Part shown: positions 23,127 to 31,448 of the stretch, piece after piece
How positions within the stretch are numbered: position 1 is the stretch's first letter
Layout of the letters: each line of letters begins with the position of its first letter
IMG/VR virus record: IMGVR_UViG_3300050343_000230
Coordinates: 1 to 64,000 of that record
Source: a virus
Length of the DNA: 64,000 nt
Direction: 5' to 3' (one strand)
Program-made: the position numbers and the translations under genes
The notes under the pieces: model-generated
Databases searched by the model: none
Told to the model about the DNA's origin: nothing
What the model saw: only the letters and a program-made list of their open reading frames with translations

Positions 23127-23912
23127 ATGACCGCTACGAATACTAATAAGCAGCCAGTATTTGTTGATCGGCCGCTAATTGCTCGGACTCGTTTAACAAA
23201 TCAGGTTGTTGGTAGTAACGCAACGGTCGAAGTCCAGGGTGGCCAAAGCCCTGCTCTACTGGTTGATATGGATGCAAACCTAAGCTCCGACAACAACAGT
23301 GGCGGCATCATCGATTCAGTAAGGGCTGTTCGTGATGACATGAACACCTCTATTGATCCTGACTATATTGTTAATACAACAACTTCAGGACAATTCATTG
23401 GCTTGGTTAGCGGCCAGACTGTTTACGTTACTAGTACTGGTCTTTTGGCTACTGGTACTTCTAACGGCCCTGGGTATTACACCTATACAGGAACTACTGT
23501 TACTGGAGAAATCAATACAGAAATCCTTTACTCAGGAGGAGTCGTCAATGGTTTTACATACACTTCCCTTGAAGCTGGCACTCTTCCCGCAGTCACATTA
23601 GCTCTTTATCACACTCGTGGAACCACAGTTCCCATCCCAGCAGATGGTGACTACCACATGGTTAGCTACAAGACCCTAGCCGTGGGCGAAACTAACATGG
23701 ATTTCACAGATGTCTTGCCTGAACTCAGCGTACCAGTTCCTAATACAGGTAATACCGCAGGACTTGGAGAAGCCAGTCCTCTTCGTAATAGGGCTATCAA
23801 TCTTCAACGCGGTGATCGTCTTTATGTTGGTGTTGTACAGCGCGGTGCACAGTCTTCTCAAACTGGTTATGTAAACGGAATTAGAATTACAGCGCAAGGC
23901 GGTTTCTATTGA
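23127..23912 (+). CDS. Beta-rich putative virion protein (261 aa)
   Basis: Thr/Gly/Val-rich with many short strands (TSGQFIGLVSGQTVYVTSTG, GYYTYTGTTVTGEI), no charged helices and no enzyme motif. Typical of capsid or tail surface proteins. The C-terminus (RLYVGVVQRGAQSSQTGYV) resembles a jelly-roll edge. Function inferred from composition and place. Confidence 0.6.
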   Translation: MTATNTNKQPVFVDRPLIARTRLTNQVVGSNATVEVQGGQSPALLVDMDANLSSDNNSGGIIDSVRAVRDDMNTSIDPDYIVNTTTSGQFIGLVSGQTVYVTSTGLLATGTSNGPGYYTYTGTTVTGEINTEILYSGGVVNGFTYTSLEAGTLPAVTLALYHTRGTTVPIPADGDYHMVSYKTLAVGETNMDFTDVLPELSVPVPNTGNTAGLGEASPLRNRAINLQRGDRLYVGVVQRGAQSSQTGYVNGIRITAQGGFY

Positions 23913-23913
23913 T

Positions 23914-25647
23914 ATGACACGAAGAAGACCCGGAGGAAACTTTGGAAACTTCGGGACCGATTCTTTTGCAAAAAGACCAGACAAGAAAGATAAAAATTAT
24001 AAAGTAAAACCAATCACAGGAGCTTTTGGGGGTAGCGTTCCAGACTCTCTTTATAGCAGCAATAGAGAAGCAGCCTGGACACGATGGCGCAAAGGATGGG
24101 AGCTTGCTGTTGGAGATGGGGCACGTAAGTCTTTCTTGTATCCGTTTGACTATGAAATTCCTTTTCCTCCAGGAATCATTACACCCATTGGTGCAAGACA
24201 ACCTGTTATCTCCGGTGTCTTACAGGGTTTTCCAACTCAGAACAAAGAACTGGGTATGCACTGGGCCGGTGTTGTAGAAGCAGGTAACTTAAGATTTGAT
24301 GGCTTACAAGCACAAGATGGAACCCTGCTGGCAGTTTCTGGAGAAGCTGATCCAAGAGTTTTGTTTCTCAGCAGTGGCCAAGACAATACAAACTATTGGT
24401 ATATACAGCTCAGTGGTACGTTTAGCTCAGGTACTATTTCTGGCGTAACAGGGCCTTTACCTCCGCCTTTGTATGTAAGCTTTGGTCCTGCTGGCAGTCT
24501 TAAAGCAATCAACGGAGACATACTGGAAGATACGATTTTAACTGTGTCAGGAGAAGCAATCGATGCAGAGACACGTGATCCATTAACCAATAAACTTTAC
24601 GGTTTTGTACAAGCTGTTCTTATTGATGTTGATCAAAATCAAGGCATCCTTAAAGTTGCAAAGACTGGTTCAGTAGAGACAACGATTGATTCCGGCGTTA
24701 GAAGAACGCCGTCTCGTATACCATTTCATCCAGGACGATTTCTTCAGACAGGCAGACGTTACTGTTGCTCTTGCCAGGATTACATGCGTCGTGATTACGC
24801 TTACCTATCTAATCTTGGACTTAGAAAGAAACCTTTGTTTCCTGTTACAAGGTGCGCCACGACTAAACCGGGTCGCTACGAAGTGATGACAATGAATGGG
24901 CAGGTGATGAATGCAGCCCAAACCAAAGTTAATGCACAGATTCAACAAAACCGTTTGATGACTCTTGTCTATCCAAGCGGTAATCCAAATGATTACTCTT
25001 TACCAGGGGTTGGAACATTTGAGTCAGGCAAAAACATTGAAGATCCTAAGAACTTGTATAGAGATTTACCAGGTGTCTTCTCTGATTTCGGCAAAGCGTA
25101 TACCAGAGGAGTTGGACCAAATCCTGATCAAGTTGCAGAAGGCATGCCTAACTACAACGATTACAGGGCACCCGGCGGAGAGCTTACTTTCATCGCTGAC
25201 AACTGGACCTACACACTTGATTCCTATCGTTGGTGCAAGCACATTTATGCAATGAAATTTGCTGCTGGCGAAGCACCACCAGAACCATCAGATTTTCCTG
25301 TAGAAATAGGGCTTATGAGTGAATGGGAAACAAAATTAGTTCTCAGAACCCAAGCAGAACAGGTACGTGCATTTAATAAACTGGATTATTACGGAATGGG
25401 GTACATGGATGTACCACCATTCAATATCCAGGCACCAATGATGATGCCAATGATGCAAAGACTGTTCAATGTACCTAGTACTTTTATCGATATAAAAAAC
25501 TTCATGATGAAAGATAAAGACGGTAATTACTATAGTGTTGCTTCAGGACAGAAACCTGATTCAGGCGGTCAGTCAAGTGGATTCACTATTAATGACTGGA
25601 ACTTTAAAACCAACGCTTACGACTTAGGACCAGGCATAAATTACTAG
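23914..25647 (+). CDS. Large virion protein with SWIM-like cysteines
   Basis: 577 residues. An N-terminal basic tail (MTRRRPGGNFGNFG) is followed by beta-rich sequence. At residues of about 282-290 there is YCCSCQDYM, and about 155 residues later WCKHIYAMKF. Together they have the ligand order of a SWIM zinc finger (C-x-C ... C-x-H), but with a far longer insert than usual. The C-terminal end is Met/Pro-rich (APMMMPMMQRLFNVP). Place suggests a tail-hub or adsorption protein; unproven. Confidence 0.65.
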   Translation: MTRRRPGGNFGNFGTDSFAKRPDKKDKNYKVKPITGAFGGSVPDSLYSSNREAAWTRWRKGWELAVGDGARKSFLYPFDYEIPFPPGIITPIGARQPVISGVLQGFPTQNKELGMHWAGVVEAGNLRFDGLQAQDGTLLAVSGEADPRVLFLSSGQDNTNYWYIQLSGTFSSGTISGVTGPLPPPLYVSFGPAGSLKAINGDILEDTILTVSGEAIDAETRDPLTNKLYGFVQAVLIDVDQNQGILKVAKTGSVETTIDSGVRRTPSRIPFHPGRFLQTGRRYCCSCQDYMRRDYAYLSNLGLRKKPLFPVTRCATTKPGRYEVMTMNGQVMNAAQTKVNAQIQQNRLMTLVYPSGNPNDYSLPGVGTFESGKNIEDPKNLYRDLPGVFSDFGKAYTRGVGPNPDQVAEGMPNYNDYRAPGGELTFIADNWTYTLDSYRWCKHIYAMKFAAGEAPPEPSDFPVEIGLMSEWETKLVLRTQAEQVRAFNKLDYYGMGYMDVPPFNIQAPMMMPMMQRLFNVPSTFIDIKNFMMKDKDGNYYSVASGQKPDSGGQSSGFTINDWNFKTNAYDLGPGINY

Positions 25648-25650
25648 GAT

Positions 25651-25680
25651 TTGACTTAGCATAACTTAATCCTTTATAAT
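25651..25680 (+). promoter_or_regulatory. Sigma70-type promoter
   Basis: TTGACT at 25651-25656 and TATAAT at 25675-25680 with an 18-base spacer. It is the best bacterial consensus promoter in the window and needs only the host sigma factor, so it could act early. It reads into the integrase-like gene at 25785. Confidence 0.65.
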
Positions 25681-25686
25681 GTTTTT

Positions 25687-25712
25687 ATCAAGGAACAATA
25701 AGTTCTCTTGAT
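25687..25712. promoter_or_regulatory. Inverted repeat after the promoter
   Basis: ATCAAGGAAC (25687-25696), loop AATAA, GTTCTCTTGAT (25702-25712); the arms pair fully except for one bulged base. It begins six bases after the -10 box, so it spans the likely transcription start. It may be an operator or a 5-prime RNA hairpin. No U-run follows, so it is not a terminator. Confidence 0.5.
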
Positions 25713-25784
25713 ATTCAAATCAAGTTACTCGTCGAGCTGGTTGACCAGTGTCTATAGTGCCATTATTCTTTTTCTCCTCTTACC

Positions 25785-26204
25785 ATGATCCATCAACACC
25801 TTCCGAACGACGCCCGGATAGTTGACGAAGTTTTCAATGTAGTTGCAAAACCAGGACTGGCAAAAGTAGGGTGGCTTCTTGCAATGGTTGCCGTTTACGG
25901 TAAAGCACCTATTGAACTAGAAGGGTTTACCTGGAATGAAGATAATTCAATTAACATCAAATCAAAAAAAAGACCCATTCACCCTCTGCATCCTCAGTGG
26001 GTTTTTATTTTTCAACTCAAAGAAAAGCAGCCTCTCAAAAAGAAAAGCTGCTGGAATCTCCTCGTCGTCAGCTTAACTGATGCAATGAATAAAGAACAGA
26101 TCAATCTTTCAATTGATGGTCTTATTCTTGCTCATAAGATTCGTAAAATTTATTACACTCCTATTAAACGACAGAAGCAGTTGCCTGCTCTTGTTTCTGC
26201 TTGA
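25785..26204 (+). CDS. Truncated tyrosine-recombinase-like protein (139 aa)
   Basis: The region LAKVGWLLAMVAVYGKAPIE, then LEGFTWN and PIHPLHPQW, has the shape of the start of a tyrosine recombinase catalytic domain (A-x-YG-x-R-x-x-E-L ... HP). The catalytic Arg of box I is replaced by Lys/Ala (YGKAPIEL), the N-terminal core-binding domain is absent, and I see no box II R-x-x-H-x(n)-Y. So it is either an inactive relic or a regulator built from an integrase. The resemblance is by eye. Confidence 0.5.
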   Translation: MIHQHLPNDARIVDEVFNVVAKPGLAKVGWLLAMVAVYGKAPIELEGFTWNEDNSINIKSKKRPIHPLHPQWVFIFQLKEKQPLKKKSCWNLLVVSLTDAMNKEQINLSIDGLILAHKIRKIYYTPIKRQKQLPALVSA

Positions 26205-26382
26205 GAAGCTTCTCTACCAAAGGAATATTCCAATAGTAAGTGTCACGGCACCTAGTCATTGGTCCCGCACCAAAGTGCTTTCCTAGTTTGTAGTCACCAC
26301 TATCCCGCATGCGATAGAGCGTACTGGTATCTACGCCAAGCATCTTTACTGCGCGATGCCTTGGTTGCCAGCTACTAGCCAT
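26164..26382 (-). CDS. Excisionase/MerR-like DNA-binding protein (72 aa)
   Basis: Contains RAVKMLGVDTSTLYRMRDSG and later YYWNIPLVEKLLKQKQ, the winged helix-turn-helix pattern of Xis/MerR proteins. It is convergent with the integrase-like gene and overlaps its 3-prime end by 41 bases. An integrase remnant beside an excisionase-like gene suggests a former lysogeny module, or a repurposed regulator pair. Confidence 0.6.
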   Translation of the reverse strand: MASSWQPRHRAVKMLGVDTSTLYRMRDSGDYKLGKHFGAGPMTRCRDTYYWNIPLVEKLLKQKQEQATASVV

Positions 26383-26460
26383 TAGTTTTAATCATGTACA
26401 TATCTAAAATAGTTCCAGATACAGAAAAGTCAAGCTGTGTGCAGAGGATGTTAACAGAGT

Positions 26461-26476
26461 CTTCAACAGGTTGAAG
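26461..26476. promoter_or_regulatory. Operator-like dyad CTTCAAC-AG-GTTGAAG
   Basis: Seven-base perfect arms with a two-base centre, in the 141-base gap between the excisionase-like gene and the HNH gene. Followed by TTTT but the loop is too small for a good terminator. It could be the binding site of the neighbouring helix-turn-helix protein. Confidence 0.4.
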
Positions 26477-26523
26477 TTTTATGATATTTACCTGACATAG
26501 GATGGATTAACGGCTAGAACAAC

Positions 26524-26886
26524 ATGTTCAAAACGGAGAACGAACCGCTCGCACTCCTACTTGAACTCCGACCGAAACAAGCGAAAAAACGTTTTAGAGA
26601 TGAAATATACAAAGCCTGGAACTATAAATGTGGATATTGTGGAAACGAGGCAACCAGCCTGGACCATATTATCCCAAAATTTAAATCGGGTTCTTCCAAC
26701 CGAAATAATTTAATTCCTTGTTGTCGTACATGCAATACTAATAAAGCTTCAAGCCCAATGGAAGAATGGTACAGACAACAAGAATTCTTTTCCCAAAAAA
26801 AATTAGATGCTGTTCATGAATGGACAAAAGGAGATAAAATAGTATTTACTTCTGATATGAGCCAGCTAAGGCTAGGTGTTGCATAA
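26524..26886 (+). CDS. HNH endonuclease (120 aa)
   Basis: A compact HNH domain: C-x-x-C zinc pair (CGYCGNEATSLDHIIPK), the catalytic DH, a long loop with SNRNNLIPCC and the second pair (CCRTCNTNKAS). It nicks or cuts DNA with a metal ion. In phages such genes are free-standing homing endonucleases or packaging helpers. Its place between regulators and a huge virion gene, away from terminase, suggests homing. It ends directly before the next ATG. Confidence 0.85.
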   Translation: MFKTENEPLALLLELRPKQAKKRFRDEIYKAWNYKCGYCGNEATSLDHIIPKFKSGSSNRNNLIPCCRTCNTNKASSPMEEWYRQQEFFSQKKLDAVHEWTKGDKIVFTSDMSQLRLGVA

Positions 26887-29808
26887 ATGGCTACATATAC
26901 AAGCAAAGGATGGAAAGCAACAAATTTAAAATACAACGGAAGAAGCTCAAGTAATAATCCATATACAGCAGGTGAGTTTTCAGAAGCTATACCTACAAGA
27001 TCAGCAAACCGTAAAACGGATGCAAAGACTAATCGTCCAGAAGAAACATCAACACAAATTTATGTAAAAATTAGAAATGGAAGAGTAGTAGATCTTAAAA
27101 ATGATGGCAAAGATTATCAAGGAGATGAATGGAAAGCATTTACTATAAGGCAACCGAATGACTATGATGGTTACGGGTTAAAGCAGTTTGCAGAAAATAG
27201 AAACTTTGAATGGACTGATAAATATTTAAATGAGGCACGTGGTTTTGGCGACCGAATAAAAACTGAGCGAGAAAATAACATCAAAGATAATGAGACAGCT
27301 AGAAGAACAAATGATGCGAATAGAATTTTAAATGAAACAGACCAAGCTTATAACGAAACAGTCCCTGCGTTACGTCAAGAAAAAGCAGATGAATTTAATG
27401 CAAAAGGTGATAAGCAAGTAACAAAAGTAAATTCCATAAACCAATGGAGTTCTTCTGCTGTTAAATGGGCGAAGGCTAGTCCGACTGGTCGCTATGTTGG
27501 TAATCGTTCTCAAATAAATTCAAATGCTTCTGGAGGCCAAGGTGAGTTCTTAACTTCATTAGTTAATGATGGTTATATTACAAATAAGGAAAAAAAGGAT
27601 CTTTTAGGTACTTTAACAACTTCTTATAAGACCTACTACGGCAGCACAAGGGTAACAGCCTGGAATTACGAAGCACAAGGAATCAATCCCCCTGTAGGGG
27701 GCTTTGATAGTAAGTATTACATAAACCAAAATGAAGGCAACAGTAATTTAGAAAAAAAATGGAATAATGCTGTAAAAAACGATGACCTTGATATTCTTGT
27801 TCGTTATGAAAACAAAGGTAATTTTGCATGGAATGATTACAGTACAGTAGGAAAATCAGCTGGTTATAGAGGTAATAAAGAAAAACCAACAGCACAAACA
27901 GATGCTTATAGAGAAGATTTTCAAAAGAATTTTTCAGATGCTGATAGACAATTAATTCGTGATAACCAGCTAGGCCTTACGGGTGAAAGGATATCAGATG
28001 GCAAACCTATTCGCACTGTTAACTGGGACGACGGAGTAGGTGGCGATTTAGAAGTAATTATTGGCGGCAGTATTGCACAAAGAGAATTAACAGAACAAGA
28101 TAAGTTTAAAGGCCTTGGTCTTGACATGGCAACTGATGCAATTAATGAATTAAATAAAGCAAGAGCAAGAGAAAGAGAATTAGATATATACAAAGGTTTA
28201 CCAGGATTTAGTGAAATATTTAATATGAATGCGACACTTTCAAACTCTATCCTGGGTGACTCAGGTGTAGGCGGAATCCTAGGAACGATGGGTGTTAATA
28301 CATCCCAATTAGAAGAAAGTTTTGAAGATCAAATAGGGGCGGTTACAGGCGTAAACTTCAATAGCTCAGAATACAACTGGCAAAAATGGTTTAACGATAC
28401 TTTAATTAAAGATATAGAGAGTAAAAGTGAAGTACTAGGTTTTGGTGTTGATTACAATAAAGATACAGGAGAGGTAAAAATCGGAGACGAACGTACAACT
28501 GTTTATGAACTAGAAGAAGATTTTAAAAAGAACTTTATCGATAACTATGTAACGCCACGTTTTGATCAATCAAAATCTATGGATGAATTTATTAGTTACA
28601 TTGACACTATTGATAAAGAAACAGAACAAAATATTTTTCAAACACAAACAGCAGTAAATGCACTGCGTGATGTCGCAGCATTACGTGCAGAAGAGTTTTA
28701 TGCAGGACTAGAAGGAAAAGTAGGAGATAGTTATCAAAAATCTTTTAATCCTGAATTTTATTTTAATCCTGGGAATTCCGCTAAGTATGGAACTGTAAAT
28801 GATGCCAAAAAATTAGATTATGCAAATCAGAAAAAAGAAGTTGCTGCTGACTGGAAAAAAGCAAAAGCAAATCCTAATTCCATCGCTTACGCATTGACTA
28901 AAAAGGAAGCTAAGGACTTTGGTTTAACGGGGTCAAGAACTGGAGTAACCTGGGCAGAGCTTGCTTATTATTATGGTCTAGATTTAAAAGATAAAAATTC
29001 TTTTGCCAAGTTACATTACGACAAAATAGGACGAAGCAAAAATTTTGACCCTGCACGTGATGTAGTAACAGACAGTGATGTAAAAAGTTTTATTAGCAAT
29101 AACGTTTTATCTGCAGTAGATGATTCACGTGATAAGTTTGGTGATTCACCTTTCCTTGCTTTTGTTACACCTGAAGAATTTGCAAATGAAATACTTGAAG
29201 GTATTGATCCCTTAGAAAATAAAGATGAATGGAAAGAATTGCTTGAGCTATATGGACTAGATGAAAGCGCAACATTAAATGAAGTAAAGGAATATATTCT
29301 TGAATCCGTTAGGACAGGTGCAGCAAAAGATATAAGAGAAGGTATTAAATATTTAAACCAAAAAAGTAAAAAGCCTACGCAAAAAGAGTTAGGCGTCACA
29401 TACATCGAAAGAGACGAAGACGCAAATCCTGAAGAAGATCCTGATGCTGATGCCTTATACAAAACATTTAAAAATGCTGGTTTTGGTGGTACGCAAGAAG
29501 AATTTTATGAAACGTTTTTGCCAGATATGGATAGAAATGATCTTAATATGATCACCCAAGGTCTTGAGGGGCTTCAACTTAAAGATGCTGACATGAGTGA
29601 TCCATTCACCGCCTTAGGTTCTGTTCAAGGCTTCCTAGGTGACGACGGTAGTGATCTATTTGGATCGTCAGACGAAGATAAAGATAAAGAAGAAGACAAA
29701 GAACCTAGTTATTTTGATTTATTTGCTGATGAAAAAAATTATGATAACGATTACGCAAGCGATTCAGGAAGAGAGTTGATTACAGATTTTACAAGTTTCT
29801 TTAAGTAA
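26887..29808 (+). CDS. Very large putative virion protein (973 aa)
   Basis: Hydrophilic, rich in Asn, Lys, Asp and Glu, with no membrane segments; helical for most of its length (NIKDNETARRTNDANRILNE) and a very acidic end (DEDKDKEEDKEPSYFDLF). Codon use is visibly more AT-rich than in the genes to its left, suggesting separate origin. One region (AGLEGKVGDSYQKSFNPEFY) repeats in no obvious way. Length and place fit a large internal or tail protein, but there is no family I can name. Confidence 0.65.
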   Translation: MATYTSKGWKATNLKYNGRSSSNNPYTAGEFSEAIPTRSANRKTDAKTNRPEETSTQIYVKIRNGRVVDLKNDGKDYQGDEWKAFTIRQPNDYDGYGLKQFAENRNFEWTDKYLNEARGFGDRIKTERENNIKDNETARRTNDANRILNETDQAYNETVPALRQEKADEFNAKGDKQVTKVNSINQWSSSAVKWAKASPTGRYVGNRSQINSNASGGQGEFLTSLVNDGYITNKEKKDLLGTLTTSYKTYYGSTRVTAWNYEAQGINPPVGGFDSKYYINQNEGNSNLEKKWNNAVKNDDLDILVRYENKGNFAWNDYSTVGKSAGYRGNKEKPTAQTDAYREDFQKNFSDADRQLIRDNQLGLTGERISDGKPIRTVNWDDGVGGDLEVIIGGSIAQRELTEQDKFKGLGLDMATDAINELNKARARERELDIYKGLPGFSEIFNMNATLSNSILGDSGVGGILGTMGVNTSQLEESFEDQIGAVTGVNFNSSEYNWQKWFNDTLIKDIESKSEVLGFGVDYNKDTGEVKIGDERTTVYELEEDFKKNFIDNYVTPRFDQSKSMDEFISYIDTIDKETEQNIFQTQTAVNALRDVAALRAEEFYAGLEGKVGDSYQKSFNPEFYFNPGNSAKYGTVNDAKKLDYANQKKEVAADWKKAKANPNSIAYALTKKEAKDFGLTGSRTGVTWAELAYYYGLDLKDKNSFAKLHYDKIGRSKNFDPARDVVTDSDVKSFISNNVLSAVDDSRDKFGDSPFLAFVTPEEFANEILEGIDPLENKDEWKELLELYGLDESATLNEVKEYILESVRTGAAKDIREGIKYLNQKSKKPTQKELGVTYIERDEDANPEEDPDADALYKTFKNAGFGGTQEEFYETFLPDMDRNDLNMITQGLEGLQLKDADMSDPFTALGSVQGFLGDDGSDLFGSSDEDKDKEEDKEPSYFDLFADEKNYDNDYASDSGRELITDFTSFFK

Positions 29809-29815
29809 AATAAAC
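29806..29815 (+). promoter_or_regulatory. Promoter-like element TAAAATAAAC
   Basis: Identical to the element at 23098. It overlaps the stop codon of the large gene and its end lies 17 bases before the ATG at 29833. Confidence 0.5.
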
Positions 29816-29832
29816 AAAAGGATCTTATCCAA

Positions 29833-30132
29833 ATGTCAGACAAGCCTAAGAGAGCAGCGAAGGCTGCCAAGCTGCATAAAGATAAGATGAAATGCAATAA
29901 GCCACAAAAAACACCAGGGCATAAAACTAAGTCCCACGTCGTAAAAGCTTGCGAAAACGGTAAAGAAAAGATAATCCGTTTTGGCCAGCAGGGCGTGAAG
30001 GGAGCCGGTAAAAATCCCCAGACAGACAAAGAGCGAGCACGTAAGAAGTCATATTACGCAAGACACAATGCACAGGATAGCAAGCCATCTAAAATGAGTG
30101 CCAGGTATTGGAGTCATAAGGTCAAATGGTAA
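29833..30132 (+). CDS. DUF6321-like basic protein (99 aa)
   Basis: Phrases KCNKPQKTPGHKTKSHVVKA, ENGKEKIIRFGQQGVKGAGK and SKMSARYWSHKVKW match the phage family I remember as DUF6321 (a KCNKP..TP.H..KSHVVK start and a KMSA.YW..KVKW end). Function unknown. Strongly basic, with two or three Cys/His that could bind zinc. Probably nucleic-acid-binding or virion-packaged. Confidence 0.8.
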   Translation: MSDKPKRAAKAAKLHKDKMKCNKPQKTPGHKTKSHVVKACENGKEKIIRFGQQGVKGAGKNPQTDKERARKKSYYARHNAQDSKPSKMSARYWSHKVKW

Positions 30133-30135
30133 CTT

Positions 30136-30315
30136 ATGACTCATGTAGACATTAAAGTTTCAGTAGAAGGAGTACGTACTCTTTACCAAGCAGTCAATGA
30201 TGCACTGGAATACTGGCCTGGATCACCAGCCAGACCAGCAGAGGAGCAAGAAAATTATAGACAAATGAAATTATTTTTGTTTAGTATAGTTTGTGAAGCT
30301 AATTATGACTTATGA
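30136..30315 (+). CDS. Hypothetical small protein (59 aa)
   Basis: Helical protein with LYQAVNDALEYWPGSPARPA followed by EEQENYRQMKLFLF. The pattern LY.AV...L..WPG.P.RP.EEQ is, from memory, common among small cyanophage proteins of unknown function. It starts three bases after the previous stop and overlaps the next gene by four bases. Confidence 0.65.
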   Translation: MTHVDIKVSVEGVRTLYQAVNDALEYWPGSPARPAEEQENYRQMKLFLFSIVCEANYDL

Positions 30316-30425
30316 ATACCGCTGGCTCTTATGTTCAAGCAAAGCCTAAGAAAACACGTCAAGGTCAAGGCAAGCATTCAAAGCCTTCTCATCGCCGTAA
30401 ACAGTTACGAGGGCAAGGAAAGTAA
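30312..30425 (+). CDS. Tiny arginine/lysine-rich protein (37 aa)
   Basis: Half of the residues are Lys, Arg, Gln or Ser (KPKKTRQGQGKHSKPSHRRK). No fold is likely without nucleic acid. ATGA overlap with the previous gene supports that it is translated. Similar QGQGKHSK peptides occur in cyanophages, from memory. Confidence 0.6.
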   Translation: MNTAGSYVQAKPKKTRQGQGKHSKPSHRRKQLRGQGK

Positions 30426-30458
30426 TATATAGTTAAAGGGATTCTCTTTCAGCGTTCA

Positions 30459-31121
30459 ATGTACCCCTATAAGACTGCGTTGAACATCATTAAAACCTTT
30501 GAGGGCTTTAATGAAAAAGCATACCCAGACCCTGGGTCTGGAGGAGAACCCTACACGATTGGCCATGGAACACAGTTCTACCCTGATGGTACTGCTGTTA
30601 AGCAAGGACATATGTGTACCAAGAAGAAAGCTCTTGAGTATGTTCTCAAAGACATCAATATCATTGCGCATGAACTCAAAGCTTTAAACATGGGTCTATA
30701 CCCATCCAGCCTGGAAGCATTGATTTCTTTTATCCATTCCATTGGATGGGAAGCTTTTTTGTACAGTGAAATTATTGACCAATTAGACAGCAACGATTAC
30801 AAGGCAGTAACTGAATCCATCAACCAATGGGTCTTTGATAAAAACCACCAGGTGATAGGAGGTTTACTGGATAGACGCAGACAAGAAGTCAGGCTATTTC
30901 TGCAAGATATAGAGATGAACCCATGGCCTTCAGACATGATTCTACTAAAGGCTTTTAGAAATTATTCTGCAGCACCTCACCAGGTACGTGCTATTCGGGA
31001 ATTAGAAAGCGCAGTCAGCCCTTACGTTTTAAGTGAGTTCGCAAATGCCTTTTGCGTGACAGATACAATAGATGAAATGGAAGACGAAGAGCTAAGAGAC
31101 ATCTTTAGTTCTTGGAGTTAG
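30459..31121 (+). CDS. T4-type lysozyme (GH24) endolysin
   Basis: 220 residues. The N-terminal 140 residues are a GH24 domain: catalytic Glu15 (IIKTFEGFNEKAY), Asp24 and Thr33 (GEPYTIGHGTQFYP) follow the E-8aa-D-..-T order of T4 lysozyme, and RRRQEVRLF closes the domain as in the family. It hydrolyses host peptidoglycan. The C-terminal 75 residues are an extra helical domain. It could be the lysis enzyme or a virion-borne one; the second endolysin is at 45.8 kb. Confidence 0.88.
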   Translation: MYPYKTALNIIKTFEGFNEKAYPDPGSGGEPYTIGHGTQFYPDGTAVKQGHMCTKKKALEYVLKDINIIAHELKALNMGLYPSSLEALISFIHSIGWEAFLYSEIIDQLDSNDYKAVTESINQWVFDKNHQVIGGLLDRRRQEVRLFLQDIEMNPWPSDMILLKAFRNYSAAPHQVRAIRELESAVSPYVLSEFANAFCVTDTIDEMEDEELRDIFSSWS

Positions 31122-31128
31122 AATTATT
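31119..31128 (+). promoter_or_regulatory. Promoter-like element TAGAATTATT
   Basis: Overlaps the lysozyme stop codon and ends 17 bases before the ATG at 31146. A weaker match to the recurring element (the last bases differ). Confidence 0.35.
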
Positions 31129-31145
31129 CCAACAAGGTCTGAAGA

Positions 31146-31442
31146 ATGGAAGATTTCACATCGTTGAAAGAAATGGATCTGCCTTTACACTTACAGCTTT
31201 CTATGCGTAAAGCCGAGTTGGCAGCGCAAGAGATGACATGGGACCAGCTGCAGATTGCTCTTTTGAATCTGTACCACCAACGAATGCTTGAGCTGCAAGC
31301 AATTAAGGACATGCTCCAGGCTGAAGACGTTGAAATTGAATTTGATATCCCCACAGATCTAGAGCTTACTCAGCTTGCTATCAGCATGATGAGTCAAGAG
31401 ATGGACGACGAAGAGGATGATGAACAGCCAATTTTTGGTTAA
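31146..31442 (+). CDS. Possible NblA-like protein (98 aa)
   Basis: The middle (LHLQLSMRKAELAAQEMTWD, then QLQIALLNLYHQRMLELQ) has the two-helix pattern of NblA: F/L-x-L-x(6)-V/A, a short turn with T/S-x-E/D-x, and L-x-x-L-Y-x-Q-x-M. NblA is a small protein that leads phycobilisomes to protease; some cyanophages carry it. Here an acidic tail of 35 residues is added, longer than in NblA. The match is by eye and moderate, but the next genes to the right include Hli. Confidence 0.55.
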   Translation: MEDFTSLKEMDLPLHLQLSMRKAELAAQEMTWDQLQIALLNLYHQRMLELQAIKDMLQAEDVEIEFDIPTDLELTQLAISMMSQEMDDEEDDEQPIFG

Positions 31443-31448
31443 ATTGTC

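Noticed and set aside
25716-25784. Possible tRNA or small RNA in the gap before the integrase-like gene
   Set aside because: No cloverleaf, T-arm consensus or terminator could be drawn; only the promoter and one inverted repeat are supported.
25974-26016. GACCCA ... TGGGTTTTTATTTTT, terminator-like
   Set aside because: The loop is about 19 bases, the stem is short and it is inside the integrase-like frame; kept out of the feature list.
27688-27704. Hairpin CCCCC-TGTA-GGGGG like the terminator at 20375
   Set aside because: It lies within a long, clearly coding gene and has no T-run after it.
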